A stretch of 64,000 nucleotides of DNA from contig CAZFYX010000072.1 in assembly GCA_964523885.1 (NCBI GenBank), forward strand, positions 79,103-143,102. The letters run 5' to 3'. Within the stretch, counting starts at the first letter, position 1, and every line of letters starts with the position of its first letter. Source of the DNA: SHXO01 sp964523885. Lineage in GTDB: Bacteria; Pseudomonadota; Gammaproteobacteria; Burkholderiales; SHXO01. Below are positions 1 to 9,440 of this stretch, in pieces. The position numbers were made by a program, and so were the translations under genes. The notes under the pieces were generated by a model. That model ran no database searches. It worked only from the letters and a program-made list of their open reading frames with translations, and was not told where the DNA came from.

Positions 1-663
1 CGCATCGCCACCGAGGAGATGGGCTTCACGGTAGTCGGCCTGGGCACCTACAGCCGCGAGCTCGCCCGCGACGTGCGCGAGGCGGCGAAGCGCTACGGGA
101 TCGAGGCGCTGATCACCGACGACTACCTCGAGGTCGAGCAGGCGATCGCGCACGCCGCACCCGAGCTGGTCCTCGGGACCCAGATGGAGCGCCACATCGC
201 CAAGCGCCTGGGCATCGCCTGCGCCGTGATCTCCACCCCGATCCACGTGCAGGACGCGCCCGCGCGCTACAGCCCGGTGTACGGGTTCGAAGGCGCCAAC
301 GTGCTGTTCGACACCTGGGTGCATCCGCTGGTCATGGGGCTGGAGGAGCACCTGCTGCAGATGTTCCGCGACGACTTCGAGTTCCACGATGCCGCGCCGG
401 CCTCGCACCTGGGTAAGGGCGCAGTGAAGGCCGAGCCGGCGCCTGAGGCAGCACCCGCAGCGGCGCCGCAGGCCGTGGTCGTGGCCGAGGCCGTGAGCGA
501 GCCGGCGGGCTGGACGCCGGAAGCCGAGAAGGAGCTGCAGAAGATCCCGTTCTTCGTGCGCGGCAAGGCGCGGCGCAACACCGAGCGCTTCGCCGCCGAG
601 CGCGGCGTAGCCCGCATCACCATCGAGACGCTCTACGATGCCAAAGCGCACTTCGGCCGCTGA
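1..663 (+). CDS. bchB: Light-independent protochlorophyllide reductase subunit B, C-terminal part (5' truncated by window edge)
   Basis: The reading frame is open from base 1, so the gene starts upstream; about 220 residues remain of a protein normally slightly over 500. BchB with BchN forms the nitrogenase-like catalytic component that reduces ring D of protochlorophyllide, using electrons from BchL. The visible part holds the end of the nitrogenase-like domain (for example the LVLGTQMERHIAKRLGI stretch), an Ala/Pro/Glu-rich linker and the compact C-terminal domain (IPFFVRGKARRNTE) typical of this subunit. The stop lies 26 nt inside bchH, which suggests translational coupling within the bch operon. 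Identification is firm; only the N-terminus is missing. Confidence 0.95.
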   Translation, partial: RIATEEMGFTVVGLGTYSRELARDVREAAKRYGIEALITDDYLEVEQAIAHAAPELVLGTQMERHIAKRLGIACAVISTPIHVQDAPARYSPVYGFEGANVLFDTWVHPLVMGLEEHLLQMFRDDFEFHDAAPASHLGKGAVKAEPAPEAAPAAAPQAVVVAEAVSEPAGWTPEAEKELQKIPFFVRGKARRNTERFAAERGVARITIETLYDAKAHFGR

Positions 664-3600
664 CGCGACGCCGGTCCGCGTCGTTATCGTCACCCTGGAC
701 AGCCACCTGGCCAGCGCGACCGAGCGCGCGCTCTCGACGCTGCGCCGGGACCTGCCGGGGCTCAGCCTGCGCCTGCATGCCGCCGCCGAGTGGGGCGAGG
801 ATGCAGCCGCGCTGGAGCGCTGCCGCGCCGACATCGAGCAGGGCGACATCATCCTGGTGACCATGCTGTTCATGGAGGACCACATCCACCCGGTCCTGCC
901 GTGGCTGCAGAAGCGCCGCGACCACTGCGACGCGATGATCTGCTGCATGTCGGCCGGCGAGGTGATCCGCCTCACCCGCATCGGCCGCTTCACCATGGAC
1001 GGCACGCAGAGCGGTCCGCTCGCGCTGCTCAAGCGGCTGCGCGGCGGCAAGGACCGCAAGGCCAGTGCCGGTGCGCAGCAGATGGCCATGCTCCGCCGCA
1101 TCCCGCAGATCCTGCGCTTCATCCCGGGCACGGCACAGGACGTGCGCGCGTACTTCCTGACCCTGCAGTACTGGCTTGCCGGCTCCGACGAGAACGTCGT
1201 CAGCATGGTGCGCTACCTGGTGGACCGCTATGCCGACGGCCCGCGGCGCGGATTGCGCGGGACGCTCAAGTCCGATTCTCCGAAGGAGTACCCCGAGATC
1301 GGCCTCTATCATCCGCGCCTGACCTCGCGCGTCACCGAGCGCGCCGACAAGCTGCCGGCACTGCCGCCGGCGAAGGCCAGTGCCGGCACCGTCGGCCTGC
1401 TGGTGATGCGCTCGTACGTGCTGGCCGGCAATGCGGGCCACTACGACGGCGTGATCGCCGCGCTGGAAGCGCGCGGCCTGCGCGTCGTTCCCGCGTTCGC
1501 AACCGGGCTGGACGCGCGCCCCGCGATCGAGAAGTTCTTCCTGCGCGATGGCAAGGCGACGATCGACGCGCTGGTCTCGCTGACCGGCTTCTCGCTGGTC
1601 GGTGGCCCGGCCTACAACGATGCCAAGGCGGCTGAGGAAGTGCTCGCCACCCTCGACGTGCCCTACATCGCGGCCCACCCGGTCGAGTTCCAGACCCTGG
1701 AGCAGTGGGAGGAGTCCGAGCGCGGCCTGATGCCGGTCGAGGCCACGATGATGGTCGCGATCCCCGAGCTCGACGGCTCGACCGGTCCGGCCGTGTTCGG
1801 CGGCCGCTCCACCGTGAGCGGCGAGCGCACGCGCGACATGCGCGCGCACGACGAGCGCGCCTCCACCCTCGCTGCCCGCGTGCAGCGGCTCATCGCCCTG
1901 CGCACCACCCCGCGTGCGCAGCGCAAGGTGGGCGTGGTGCTGTTCAACTTCCCGCCCAACGGCGGCAACACCGGCACCGCCGCACACCTCGCGGTGTTCG
2001 AGTCGCTGCACCGGACCCTGAAGGGCCTGCAGGCCGGCGGCTACACCGTCGAGGTGCCCGCCACCGTCGACGAACTGCGCACGCGCATCATCGAAGGCAA
2101 TGCGTCGCGCTTCGGCGCCGTTGCCAACGTGCACGCACGGGTCTCGGCCGACGACCACGTGCGGCGCGAGCGCTGGCTGGCCGACATCGAGAAGCAGTGG
2201 GGTCCCGCGCCCGGCCGGCACCAGACCGATGGCCGCTCGATCCACGTGCTGGGCGAGCGCTTCGGCAACGTGTTCGTCGGGATCCAGCCGGGTTTCGGCT
2301 ACGAAGGCGACCCGATGCGGCTGCTGTTCGAGAAGGGCTTCGCACCCACCCACGCGTTCTGCGCGTTCTACCGGTGGCTGCGCGAGGACTTCGGCGCGCA
2401 TGCCTACCTGCACTTCGGGACGCATGGCGCCCTGGAGTTCATGCCCGGCAAGCAGGCCGGGATGTCGGCCTCGTGCTGGCCGGACCGCCTGATCGGTGAC
2501 GTGCCCAACCTGTACCTGTATGCCTCGAACAACCCGTCCGAAGGCACGATCGCCAAGCGCCGAGCCGCGGCCACGCTGATCAGCTACCTGACGCCGCCCG
2601 TGGCGCACGCCGGCCTGTATCGCGGGCTGGTCGACCTCAAGGCGTCGATGGAGCGCTGGCGCAGCCTGCCGCCCGAGGCGGACGAAGAGCGCATCGCGCT
2701 CGCCCAGCTCATCCAGGCCCAGGCCGCCGAGCTGGATCTGGCGGCGCCGGAGCCGCAATGGTCCGCCGCGGACAGCGAGGGCCTGGTCGCGAAGCTGCGC
2801 GATGCCGTGCTCGAGCTCGAGTACACCCTGATCCCGCACGGCCTGCACGTGGTGGGCGAACCGCTGGCGGATGCACAGCGCGCCGACATGCTGCTGGCCG
2901 TGGCGGAGGCCTCGCACGGCACGCAGCTGCCGCGTGCGGCGGTCGAGGCGATCATCCGCGGCACGGCGCCCGAGCAGGTGCTCCACGACGCGGCGCTGGC
3001 CGCCAACGACGCCAACTTCGCCCTGATCAACGAGCTGGCCGTGCTGGAGCGGCAGCTGCGGCAGGATCACGAGGTGCCCGCGATCCTGCACGCGCTCGAT
3101 GGCCGCTTCGTGCGCCCGGCGCCCGGCGGCGATCTGCTGCGCACACCGGCGGTCCTGCCCACCGGCCGCAACCTGCATGGCTTCGATCCATTCCGCATTC
3201 CCAGCACCTACGCCGTCGCCGACGGCGCGCGGCAGGCGCAGCGCCTGCTCGACCGCCACCTCGCCGAGGGCAACCCGATCCCCCAGTCGATTGCGCTGGT
3301 GCTGTGGGGCACCGACAACCTCAAGACCGAAGGCGGACCAATCGGGCAGGCGCTGGCCCTCATGGGTGCGCGGCCGCGCTTTGACTGCTATGGGCGCCTC
3401 GCCGGCGCCACCCTGATTCCGCTGGAGGAGCTGGGCCGTCCACGGGTGGACGTGATGATGACCCTCTCGGGCATCTTCCGCGACCTGCTGCCGCACCAGA
3501 CCCGCCTGCTCGCCGAGGCCGCCTATCTCGCCGCGACGGCGGACGAGCCCGTCGAACGCAACTACGTGCGCAAGCACGCGCTGCAGTACCAGGCCGCGCA

Positions 3601-4351
3601 CAAGTGTGACATCGAGACCGCCGCGCTGCGGGTGTTCAGCAACGCCGACGGCGCTTACGGCTCGAACGTGAACCACCTCGTCGACAGCAGCCGCTGGGAG
3701 GACGAGGACGAGCTCGCAGAGACCTACTCGCGCCGCAAGTGCTACGCCTATGGCCGCGCGGGCAAGCCGGTGCGCCAGGCCGAGCTCCTGCAGAGCGTGC
3801 TGGCCGACGTGCAGCTCACCTACCAGAACCTCGACTCGGTGGAGCTGGGCGTCACCACCGTCGATCACTACTTCGACACGCTGGGCGGGATCAGCCGCGC
3901 GGTGCGCCGCGCGAAGGGCGACACGGTGCCGGTGTACATCGGAGACCAGACCCGGGGCGACGGCACGGTGCGCACGCTGAGCGAGCAGGTCGCGCTGGAG
4001 ACGCGCACGCGCATGCTCAACCCGAAGTGGTACGAGGGCATGCTGCAGCACGGCTACGAAGGCGTGCGCCACATCGAGGCCCACGTCACCAACACCCTGG
4101 GCTGGTCGGCCACCACCGGGCAGGTCGACCCGTGGGTCTACCAGCGCCTGACCGAGACTTTCGTGCTGGACGAGGCAATGCGCGAACGCCTCGCCGCGCT
4201 CAACCCCACCGCGTCCGCCAAGGTCGCGCACCGCCTGCTCGAAGCCCACGAACGCCACTACTGGTCGCCCGATCCGGCGGTCCTCGAAGCCCTCCGCCGT
4301 GCCGGCGAAGAGCTGGAGGATCGTCTCGAGGGCATCGGCATCGCCGCCTGA
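638..4351 (+). CDS. bchH: Magnesium chelatase subunit H
   Basis: Encodes 1237 residues, the usual size for BchH. This is the porphyrin-binding subunit that, with the BchI/BchD AAA+ motor, inserts Mg2+ into protoporphyrin IX, the first committed step of bacteriochlorophyll synthesis. The N-terminal BchH-specific domain (VRVVIVTLDSHLASATERAL; MLFMEDHIHPVLPWL) is followed by the long CobN/Mg-chelatase domain with the conserved HFGTHGALEFMPGKQ segment. The ATG at 638 lies inside the end of bchB and bchL follows 23 nt after the stop, so expression as part of the bchB-H-L-M transcript is likely. A long antisense ORF covers the gene but is a high-GC shadow. Confidence 0.97.
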   Translation: MPKRTSAADATPVRVVIVTLDSHLASATERALSTLRRDLPGLSLRLHAAAEWGEDAAALERCRADIEQGDIILVTMLFMEDHIHPVLPWLQKRRDHCDAMICCMSAGEVIRLTRIGRFTMDGTQSGPLALLKRLRGGKDRKASAGAQQMAMLRRIPQILRFIPGTAQDVRAYFLTLQYWLAGSDENVVSMVRYLVDRYADGPRRGLRGTLKSDSPKEYPEIGLYHPRLTSRVTERADKLPALPPAKASAGTVGLLVMRSYVLAGNAGHYDGVIAALEARGLRVVPAFATGLDARPAIEKFFLRDGKATIDALVSLTGFSLVGGPAYNDAKAAEEVLATLDVPYIAAHPVEFQTLEQWEESERGLMPVEATMMVAIPELDGSTGPAVFGGRSTVSGERTRDMRAHDERASTLAARVQRLIALRTTPRAQRKVGVVLFNFPPNGGNTGTAAHLAVFESLHRTLKGLQAGGYTVEVPATVDELRTRIIEGNASRFGAVANVHARVSADDHVRRERWLADIEKQWGPAPGRHQTDGRSIHVLGERFGNVFVGIQPGFGYEGDPMRLLFEKGFAPTHAFCAFYRWLREDFGAHAYLHFGTHGALEFMPGKQAGMSASCWPDRLIGDVPNLYLYASNNPSEGTIAKRRAAATLISYLTPPVAHAGLYRGLVDLKASMERWRSLPPEADEERIALAQLIQAQAAELDLAAPEPQWSAADSEGLVAKLRDAVLELEYTLIPHGLHVVGEPLADAQRADMLLAVAEASHGTQLPRAAVEAIIRGTAPEQVLHDAALAANDANFALINELAVLERQLRQDHEVPAILHALDGRFVRPAPGGDLLRTPAVLPTGRNLHGFDPFRIPSTYAVADGARQAQRLLDRHLAEGNPIPQSIALVLWGTDNLKTEGGPIGQALALMGARPRFDCYGRLAGATLIPLEELGRPRVDVMMTLSGIFRDLLPHQTRLLAEAAYLAATADEPVERNYVRKHALQYQAAHKCDIETAALRVFSNADGAYGSNVNHLVDSSRWEDEDELAETYSRRKCYAYGRAGKPVRQAELLQSVLADVQLTYQNLDSVELGVTTVDHYFDTLGGISRAVRRAKGDTVPVYIGDQTRGDGTVRTLSEQVALETRTRMLNPKWYEGMLQHGYEGVRHIEAHVTNTLGWSATTGQVDPWVYQRLTETFVLDEAMRERLAALNPTASAKVAHRLLEAHERHYWSPDPAVLEALRRAGEELEDRLEGIGIAA

Positions 4352-4374
4352 CGCAGGCCCACCGGAGCAACCTG

Positions 4375-5286
4375 ATGACCACCACCACCGTCCCCATCTC
4401 CTCGATCCAGCGCGCGGGCAAGCGCGCCGACGGGGAGGGCAGCGTGCAGGTGCACATGGACCCGAACATGAAGATCGGGACGGCCAAGGTGTTCGCCGTG
4501 TACGGCAAGGGCGGGATCGGCAAGAGCACCACCTCGTCGAACCTGTCCGTGGCCTTCTCCAAGATCGGCAAGCGCGTGCTGCAGATCGGCTGCGACCCCA
4601 AGCATGACTCGACCTTCACCCTGACCAAGCGCCTGGTGCCCACTGTCATCGACGTGCTCGAGTCGGTCGACTTCCACGCCGAGGAGCTGCGCCCCGAGGA
4701 CTTCGTGTACGAGGGCTACAACGGCGTGATGTGCGTGGAGGCGGGCGGTCCGCCAGCCGGCACCGGCTGCGGCGGCTACGTGGTCGGGCAGACCGTGAAC
4801 CTCCTCAAGGAGCACCACCTGCACGAGGACACCGACGTGGTGAACGTCGACGTGCTCGGCGACGTGGTGTGCGGCGGCTTCGCCGCACCGCTGCAGCACG
4901 CCGACCGTGCGCTGATCGTCACCGCCAACGACTTCGACTCGATCTTCGCGATGAACCGCATCGTCGGCGCGATCCAGGCCAAGTCGAAGAACTACAACGT
5001 GCGGCTGGGCGGGGTCATCGCCAACCGCAGCAGCGCCACCGACCAGATCGACAAGTTCAACGACAGCGTCGGCCTGAAGACGATGGCCTGCTTCCCCGAC
5101 CTGGATGCGATCCGTCGCAGCCGCCTGAAGAAGGCCACCCTGTTCGAGATGGATGACGCGCCCGAGCTGCAGGCGGTGCAGGACGAGTACCTGCGGCTGG
5201 CCGCCTCCCTGTGGGTCGGCACCGAGCCGATGGTCGCGGCGCCCATGAAGGACCGCGACATCTTCGATCTGCTGGGATTCCACTGA
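4375..5286 (+). CDS. bchL: Light-independent protochlorophyllide reductase iron-sulfur ATP-binding protein
   Basis: A 303-residue NifH-like protein. It is a homodimeric [4Fe-4S] ATPase that passes electrons to BchN-BchB. The P-loop GKGGIGKS is at residues 44-51, and the two cluster-ligating cysteines are visible as GCGGYVVG (Cys132) and VVCGGFA (Cys166). The N-terminal extension of about 35 residues before the fold is normal for BchL. The ATG at 4375 is chosen because it lies 23 nt after the bchH stop and gives the family length; the open frame continues upstream only as a shadow inside bchH. The stop codon overlaps the bchM start by one base. Confidence 0.97.
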   Translation: MTTTTVPISSIQRAGKRADGEGSVQVHMDPNMKIGTAKVFAVYGKGGIGKSTTSSNLSVAFSKIGKRVLQIGCDPKHDSTFTLTKRLVPTVIDVLESVDFHAEELRPEDFVYEGYNGVMCVEAGGPPAGTGCGGYVVGQTVNLLKEHHLHEDTDVVNVDVLGDVVCGGFAAPLQHADRALIVTANDFDSIFAMNRIVGAIQAKSKNYNVRLGGVIANRSSATDQIDKFNDSVGLKTMACFPDLDAIRRSRLKKATLFEMDDAPELQAVQDEYLRLAASLWVGTEPMVAAPMKDRDIFDLLGFH

Positions 5287-5987
5287 TGCCCTCTGCCACC
5301 TACGAAGAACGCCGCGGCCAGCTGGAAACCTACTTCGACCGCACCGCGGTCGAGGCCTGGTCGCGCCTGACCTCCGACGCCCCGGTCAGCCGCATCCGCG
5401 CGACCGTGCGCGCGGGCCGCGACCAGATGCGCGCCACGCTGCTCGGCTGGCTGCCCGCGGACATGCACGGCATGCGCCTGCTCGACGCGGGTTGCGGCAC
5501 GGGCGCACTGTCGGTTGAGGCCGCGCGCCGCGGCGCTCACGTCACTGCGGTGGACCTCTCGCAGACCCTGGTCGACCTGGGGCGCGAACGCAGCCCGCGC
5601 GACCTCGGCGACGGGCGCATCGAGTTCATGGTCGGCGACATGCTCGACCCGGCGCTGGGGCGCTTCGAATACGTGGTGGGCATGGACTCGCTGATCCACT
5701 ACCGCCCGCAGGACACCGTGCGCGTGCTCTCGGGCCTGGTGCAGCGGACCCGGTGTGCGGTGCTGTTCACGTTCGCGCCGCGCACGCCCGCGCTGACGCT
5801 GATGCACGCGGTGGGCCGGTTCTTCCCGCGCGGCGATCGCGCGCCTTCGATCGAGCCGGTCTCGGAAGCCACGCTGCGTGCGCTGATCGGCGCGGAGCCG
5901 CAGCTTGCCGGCTGGTCGGCGCTGCGCACCGCGCGCATCGACAGCGGCTTCTACATGTCCCAGGCCCTGGAGCTGGCGCACGCATGA
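5286..5987 (+). CDS. bchM: Magnesium-protoporphyrin IX O-methyltransferase
   Basis: A 233-residue SAM-dependent methyltransferase that methylates the ring C propionate of Mg-protoporphyrin IX and so makes the substrate of AcsF. SAM motif I is seen as LLDAGCGTGALSVEAARRG at about residues 60-80, followed by the acidic ribose-binding VDLS. The start MPSATYEERR overlaps the bchL stop by one base (TGATG), and the stop overlaps lhaA as ATGA, so translation is probably coupled on both sides. Position directly after bchL is typical of betaproteobacterial photosynthesis clusters. Confidence 0.95.
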   Translation: MPSATYEERRGQLETYFDRTAVEAWSRLTSDAPVSRIRATVRAGRDQMRATLLGWLPADMHGMRLLDAGCGTGALSVEAARRGAHVTAVDLSQTLVDLGRERSPRDLGDGRIEFMVGDMLDPALGRFEYVVGMDSLIHYRPQDTVRVLSGLVQRTRCAVLFTFAPRTPALTLMHAVGRFFPRGDRAPSIEPVSEATLRALIGAEPQLAGWSALRTARIDSGFYMSQALELAHA

Positions 5988-7417
5988 AGGCACTGAACGC
6001 CCGGATGATCGGCGGATGGCGGCGCGTCGCGCCGCGCTTCCTGCCGTTCGCCGACGCGGCCACGCCGGATCTTCCGCTGCCACGCCTCCTGCGCCTGTCC
6101 CTGTTCCAGGTGTCGGTGGGCATGGCCATGGTGCTGCTGACCGGCACCCTCAACCGCGTGATGATCGTGGAGCTCGGTTCCTCCACCTGGCTGGTGGCGC
6201 TGATGGTCTCGCTGCCGCTGGTGTTCGCGCCGCTGCGGGCGCTGATCGGCTTCCGCTCCGATACCCACCGCTCGGTCCTGGGCTGGAAGCGGGTGCCCTA
6301 CATCTGGATCGGCACGCTGCTGCAGTTCGGCGGCCTGGCCATCATGCCCTTCGCGCTGCTGGTGATGTCCGGCGATACGCACGGGCCGGTCTGGATCGGC
6401 GAAGCCGGCGCGGCCATGGCGTTCCTGCTGGTCGGCGCAGGCCTGCACACGACGCAGACCGCCGGGCTCGCGCTCGCCACGGACCTCGCGCCGGAGTCGG
6501 CGCGGCCGCGCGTGGTGGCGTTGCTGTACGTCATGCTGCTGGCCGGCATGGTCGGCAGCGCGCTGCTGTTCAGCGCCATCCTGTCGGACTTCTCCCAGCT
6601 GCGCCTGATCAAGGTCGTGCAGGGCGCGGCGCTGCTCACCATGCTGCTCAACCTGATCGCCTTGTGGAAGCAGGAGGCGCGCAACCCGGCGAGCACAGCC
6701 CCGCAGCGGCCGCGGCCGACGTTCCGCGAGTCCTGGAAGGCACTGGTGCAGGCCGGCCGTGCGCGCCGCTTCCTGGTGGCGGTCGGACTGGGCACTGCGG
6801 CGTTCAGCATGCAGGACATCCTGCTCGAACCCTATGGCGGCCAGATCCTGCACCTGGGCGTGGGGGCCACCACCTTGCTGACCGCACTGATGGCGGGCGG
6901 AACGCTGGCGGCATTCGCGCTGGCCGCGCGGGCGCTCGGGCGCGGCGCCGATCCGCACCGGCTCGCGGCCTTCGGTGCGGTGATCGGGTTGGCCGCGTTC
7001 TCGGCCGTCATCTTCGCCGCACCGATGGATTCGGCGCTGCTGTTCCGGGTCGGTGCAGTGCTGATCGGTCTGGGTGGCGGCCTGTTCGCGGTCGGCACGC
7101 TCACCGCCGCGATGGGACTGGAGAGCGGCGGCCTGAACGGACTCGCGCTGGGCGCCTGGGGTGCGGTCCAGGCCACCACGGCGGGCGCTGCGATCCTGGT
7201 TGGCGGCGTGCTGCGCGACGTTGCGACCGATCTTGCCGCCCGCGGCGCGCTGGGTCCGGCGCTCACCGGTCCCGCCACCGGCTACGGCGTGGTCTACCAC
7301 GTCGAGCTGGCGTTGCTGTTTGCCACGCTGGTTGCGATCGGCCCGCTCGTGCGCTCCGCACGCACGGCCCCGGCGCAGCCTTCCTCGAGGTTCGGGCTGG
7401 CCGAGTTCCCCGGCTAG
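5984..7417 (+). CDS. lhaA: LhaA/PucC-family light-harvesting 1 assembly transporter
   Basis: Encodes 477 residues of a polytopic PucC/BCD-type major facilitator protein with about 12 hydrophobic segments. LhaA proteins sit in the cytoplasmic membrane and assist assembly of the LH1 antenna, possibly by delivering or protecting bacteriochlorophyll. The family signature region GFRSDTHRSVLGWKRVPYIW is clear near residue 90-110. It starts in an ATGA overlap with bchM and is followed 26 nt later by puhA. The bchM-lhaA-puhA order is the one conserved in purple bacteria and separates it from the other family members, PucC and the bch2 transporters. Confidence 0.93.
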   Translation: MKALNARMIGGWRRVAPRFLPFADAATPDLPLPRLLRLSLFQVSVGMAMVLLTGTLNRVMIVELGSSTWLVALMVSLPLVFAPLRALIGFRSDTHRSVLGWKRVPYIWIGTLLQFGGLAIMPFALLVMSGDTHGPVWIGEAGAAMAFLLVGAGLHTTQTAGLALATDLAPESARPRVVALLYVMLLAGMVGSALLFSAILSDFSQLRLIKVVQGAALLTMLLNLIALWKQEARNPASTAPQRPRPTFRESWKALVQAGRARRFLVAVGLGTAAFSMQDILLEPYGGQILHLGVGATTLLTALMAGGTLAAFALAARALGRGADPHRLAAFGAVIGLAAFSAVIFAAPMDSALLFRVGAVLIGLGGGLFAVGTLTAAMGLESGGLNGLALGAWGAVQATTAGAAILVGGVLRDVATDLAARGALGPALTGPATGYGVVYHVELALLFATLVAIGPLVRSARTAPAQPSSRFGLAEFPG

Positions 7418-7443
7418 CCCATTTGTCTGCGGAGGTTCAATCC

Positions 7444-8226
7444 ATGGAACATGGCGCAATCACCGGCTACATCGACGTGGCGCAGCTGGTCCTGTATGCA
7501 TTCTGGATCTTCTTCGCCGGCCTGATCATCTACCTGCGCACCGAGGACAAACGCGAGGGCTACCCGCTCACCAGCCCCGACCGGCGCTCGAGCCGCGTGA
7601 AGGTGCAGGGATGGCCGCCAGTTCCGAAGCCCAAGACCTTCCTGCTGCCGCATGGGGGCACCGTGAGCGCGCCTGCCCCCAATACCGATACGCGCGAGAT
7701 CAAGGCCAGGCCGATCGCCGGGTTCCCGGGGGCGCCGCTGGAGCCCACCGGTGATCCCATGCTCGATGGCGTGGGCCCGGCTGCCTATGCGCTGCGCGCC
7801 GAGGAGCCCGACCTCACCCTGGACGGGCGGCCGAAGATCGTGCCGCTGCGGGTCGATCACGAGCACTTCCTCGAAACGCGCGATCCCGACCCGCGCGGCA
7901 TGCCGGTGATCGCCTGCGACGGCAAGGTGGCCGGCACGGTGGTCGAAGCCTGGATCGACCGCTCGGAGACCATGGTGCGCTACCTCGAGGTGGAAATCGC
8001 AGCGGCCGGCGGAGCAAAGCGCGTACTGCTGCCGCTCAACTTCGCGCGTGTCGACCGCTGGCGCAAGCGCGTGCGGGTGGCGTCGATCACGGCCGCGCAG
8101 TTCGCCAATGTGCCGCTCACCGCCAAGTCCGACCAGGTCACGCTGCGCGAGGAAGACCGCATCTGCGCCTACTACGCCAGCGGACACCTCTACGCGGTGC
8201 CGTCCCGGTCCGAACCGTTGATCTAG
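7444..8226 (+). CDS. puhA: Photosynthetic reaction centre H subunit
   Basis: A 260-residue reaction-centre H subunit. It caps the cytoplasmic side of the L/M core and controls proton delivery to QB. One N-terminal transmembrane helix (about residues 11-31) is followed by the YLRTEDKREGYPL boundary motif and a cytoplasmic PRC-barrel-like domain with GMPVIACDGKVAGTV and LLPLNFARVD, both characteristic of PuhA. The ATG at 7444 follows a GGAGG-type ribosome site (gcggaggttcaatcc). puhB begins 3 nt after the stop. Confidence 0.96.
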   Translation: MEHGAITGYIDVAQLVLYAFWIFFAGLIIYLRTEDKREGYPLTSPDRRSSRVKVQGWPPVPKPKTFLLPHGGTVSAPAPNTDTREIKARPIAGFPGAPLEPTGDPMLDGVGPAAYALRAEEPDLTLDGRPKIVPLRVDHEHFLETRDPDPRGMPVIACDGKVAGTVVEAWIDRSETMVRYLEVEIAAAGGAKRVLLPLNFARVDRWRKRVRVASITAAQFANVPLTAKSDQVTLREEDRICAYYASGHLYAVPSRSEPLI

Positions 8227-8229
8227 ACC

Positions 8230-8913
8230 ATGGCTGCGATCCACACCATGCTGACCGAGTACGAGCACGAGCCCGTACCCGGTCTTCCCCAGGAACTGCC
8301 CGATGGCGAGGAGATGCTCTGGCAGGGCAGCCCGCGCTGGCAGTCGCTCGCGGTGCACGTGTTCCATGCCAGGAAGGTGGCGGTGTACTTCGGCCTGCTC
8401 GCGCTGTGGCGCGTCGCTTCCGGTCTCCACGACGGGCAGGCATTCGCGGAGTACGCCAACAGCCTGGCAATGCTGCTGGTGGTGGGCACTGCAGGTGTAG
8501 GGATGCTCACCCTGCTGGCGTGGCTGAACGGGCGCGCAACCATCTACACCATCACCAACCGACGCCTGGTGCTGCGCATCGGCGTCGCGCTGCCCATGAT
8601 GGTGAACCTGCCGTTTCGCGTCGTCGACTCGGCGGCACTGCGCACGTTCAGGGACGCGTCCGGCGACATCCCGCTGACGCTGGATGCGGCCACCCGGGTG
8701 GGTTACCTCAACCTCTGGCCGCACGTGCGCCCCTGGCAGATCAAGCGTCCGCAGCCTGCGCTGCGGGCCGTGCCGGATGCTGCAGGCGTGGCCCGGATCC
8801 TGTCCGCAGCGCTGGCCGGAACGGCCGGCGGTTCCGCCACGCACAGCGTCGACGCCGTGCCAACCGTGCCCGCGAACGCGGCGAGCTCCGGCCCGCTGGT
8901 TCACGCGGCCTGA
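8230..8913 (+). CDS. puhB: Photosynthetic complex assembly protein PuhB (PH-domain membrane protein)
   Basis: A 227-residue membrane protein with an N-terminal soluble segment ending in GEEMLWQGSPRW, two or three hydrophobic segments, and a bacterial PH-like region (IYTITNRRLVLRIGVALP) that is diagnostic of PuhB. PuhB is required for efficient assembly of the reaction centre and LH1 in purple bacteria. It starts 3 nt after puhA. The C-terminal 40 residues are Ala/Pro-rich and probably disordered. Confidence 0.93.
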   Translation: MAAIHTMLTEYEHEPVPGLPQELPDGEEMLWQGSPRWQSLAVHVFHARKVAVYFGLLALWRVASGLHDGQAFAEYANSLAMLLVVGTAGVGMLTLLAWLNGRATIYTITNRRLVLRIGVALPMMVNLPFRVVDSAALRTFRDASGDIPLTLDAATRVGYLNLWPHVRPWQIKRPQPALRAVPDAAGVARILSAALAGTAGGSATHSVDAVPTVPANAASSGPLVHAA

Positions 8914-8926
8914 TGAGGGGAGAGCG

Positions 8927-9388
8927 ATGAGCGAGGCCCGCCACGAGGTACCGCGCATCCCGCTCATGGCGGCCAGCATCCTCGTTCTGGTCAGCCTGGC
9001 TGCGGCTGCGACCGCGCGCCTGACCGGGATGGACCCCCACCAGGTTGCGCCTTCGCCAGCAGTGATCGCCCGCGATCTGCGCTTCGAGGATCGCCCCGAC
9101 GGCAGCGTCGCTGTCACGGACGCCCGCACCGGCGCGCTCGTGGCACAGCTCGCCAAGGGCGAGGACAACTTCGTGCGCGGCACCCTGCGCAGCCTCGCCC
9201 GCGCGCGCCGCGTGCACGGCGTGCACGAGGATCCCCCGGTCCGTCTCAGCGCGCTCGCCGACGGTCGGCTCACGCTCAGCGACCCGGCCACCGGCACCGA
9301 AATCGGCCTGGAAGCCTTCGGCGTCACCAATGCCGGGGCTTTCGCCCGCTTCCTCGATCCACAAAGAACGGCGCAACGCGGGCCATGA
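8927..9388 (+). CDS. puhC: Photosynthetic complex assembly protein PuhC
   Basis: A 153-residue protein with one N-terminal membrane anchor (about residues 12-34) and a periplasmic domain. The segment RPDGSVAVTDARTG followed by the conserved end GIGxxAFGxTNxxAFARFL-type pattern (here IGLEAFGVTNAGAFARFL) identifies PuhC, which is needed for normal levels of the RC-LH1 complex. The ATG at 8927 is chosen because a GAGGGGAGAG ribosome site lies just upstream and the longer open frame runs into puhB. The stop overlaps a 15-codon ORF as ATGA. Confidence 0.9.
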   Translation: MSEARHEVPRIPLMAASILVLVSLAAAATARLTGMDPHQVAPSPAVIARDLRFEDRPDGSVAVTDARTGALVAQLAKGEDNFVRGTLRSLARARRVHGVHEDPPVRLSALADGRLTLSDPATGTEIGLEAFGVTNAGAFARFLDPQRTAQRGP

Positions 9389-9432
9389 GCAGCACGCCCG
9401 CCGCACTGCATTGCGCCCCCACCGCCCCCTAG
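9385..9432 (+). CDS. Possible 15-residue leader-type ORF between puhC and acsF
   Basis: The bases ATGA at 9385-9388 fuse the puhC stop to the ATG of a 15-codon frame, MSSTPAALHCAPTAP. Its TAG stop (9430-9432) overlaps the strong AGGAGGAG ribosome site of acsF (9431-9438). Termination-reinitiation at puhC could therefore bring ribosomes across the acsF initiation region. The ORF resembles no known protein, is rich in Ala/Pro/Thr as random high-GC frames are, and may be chance. Confidence 0.25.
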   Translation: MSSTPAALHCAPTAP

Positions 9433-9440
9433 GAGGAGCC

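Noticed and set aside
617..4258. Very long antisense ORF opposite bchH (about 1213 codons)
   Set aside because: High-GC codon usage keeps the opposite frame free of stops; the product has no recognisable domain and bchH is certain. The same applies to the long antisense frames over asmA, rpoN, the antiporter, hprK and the response regulator.
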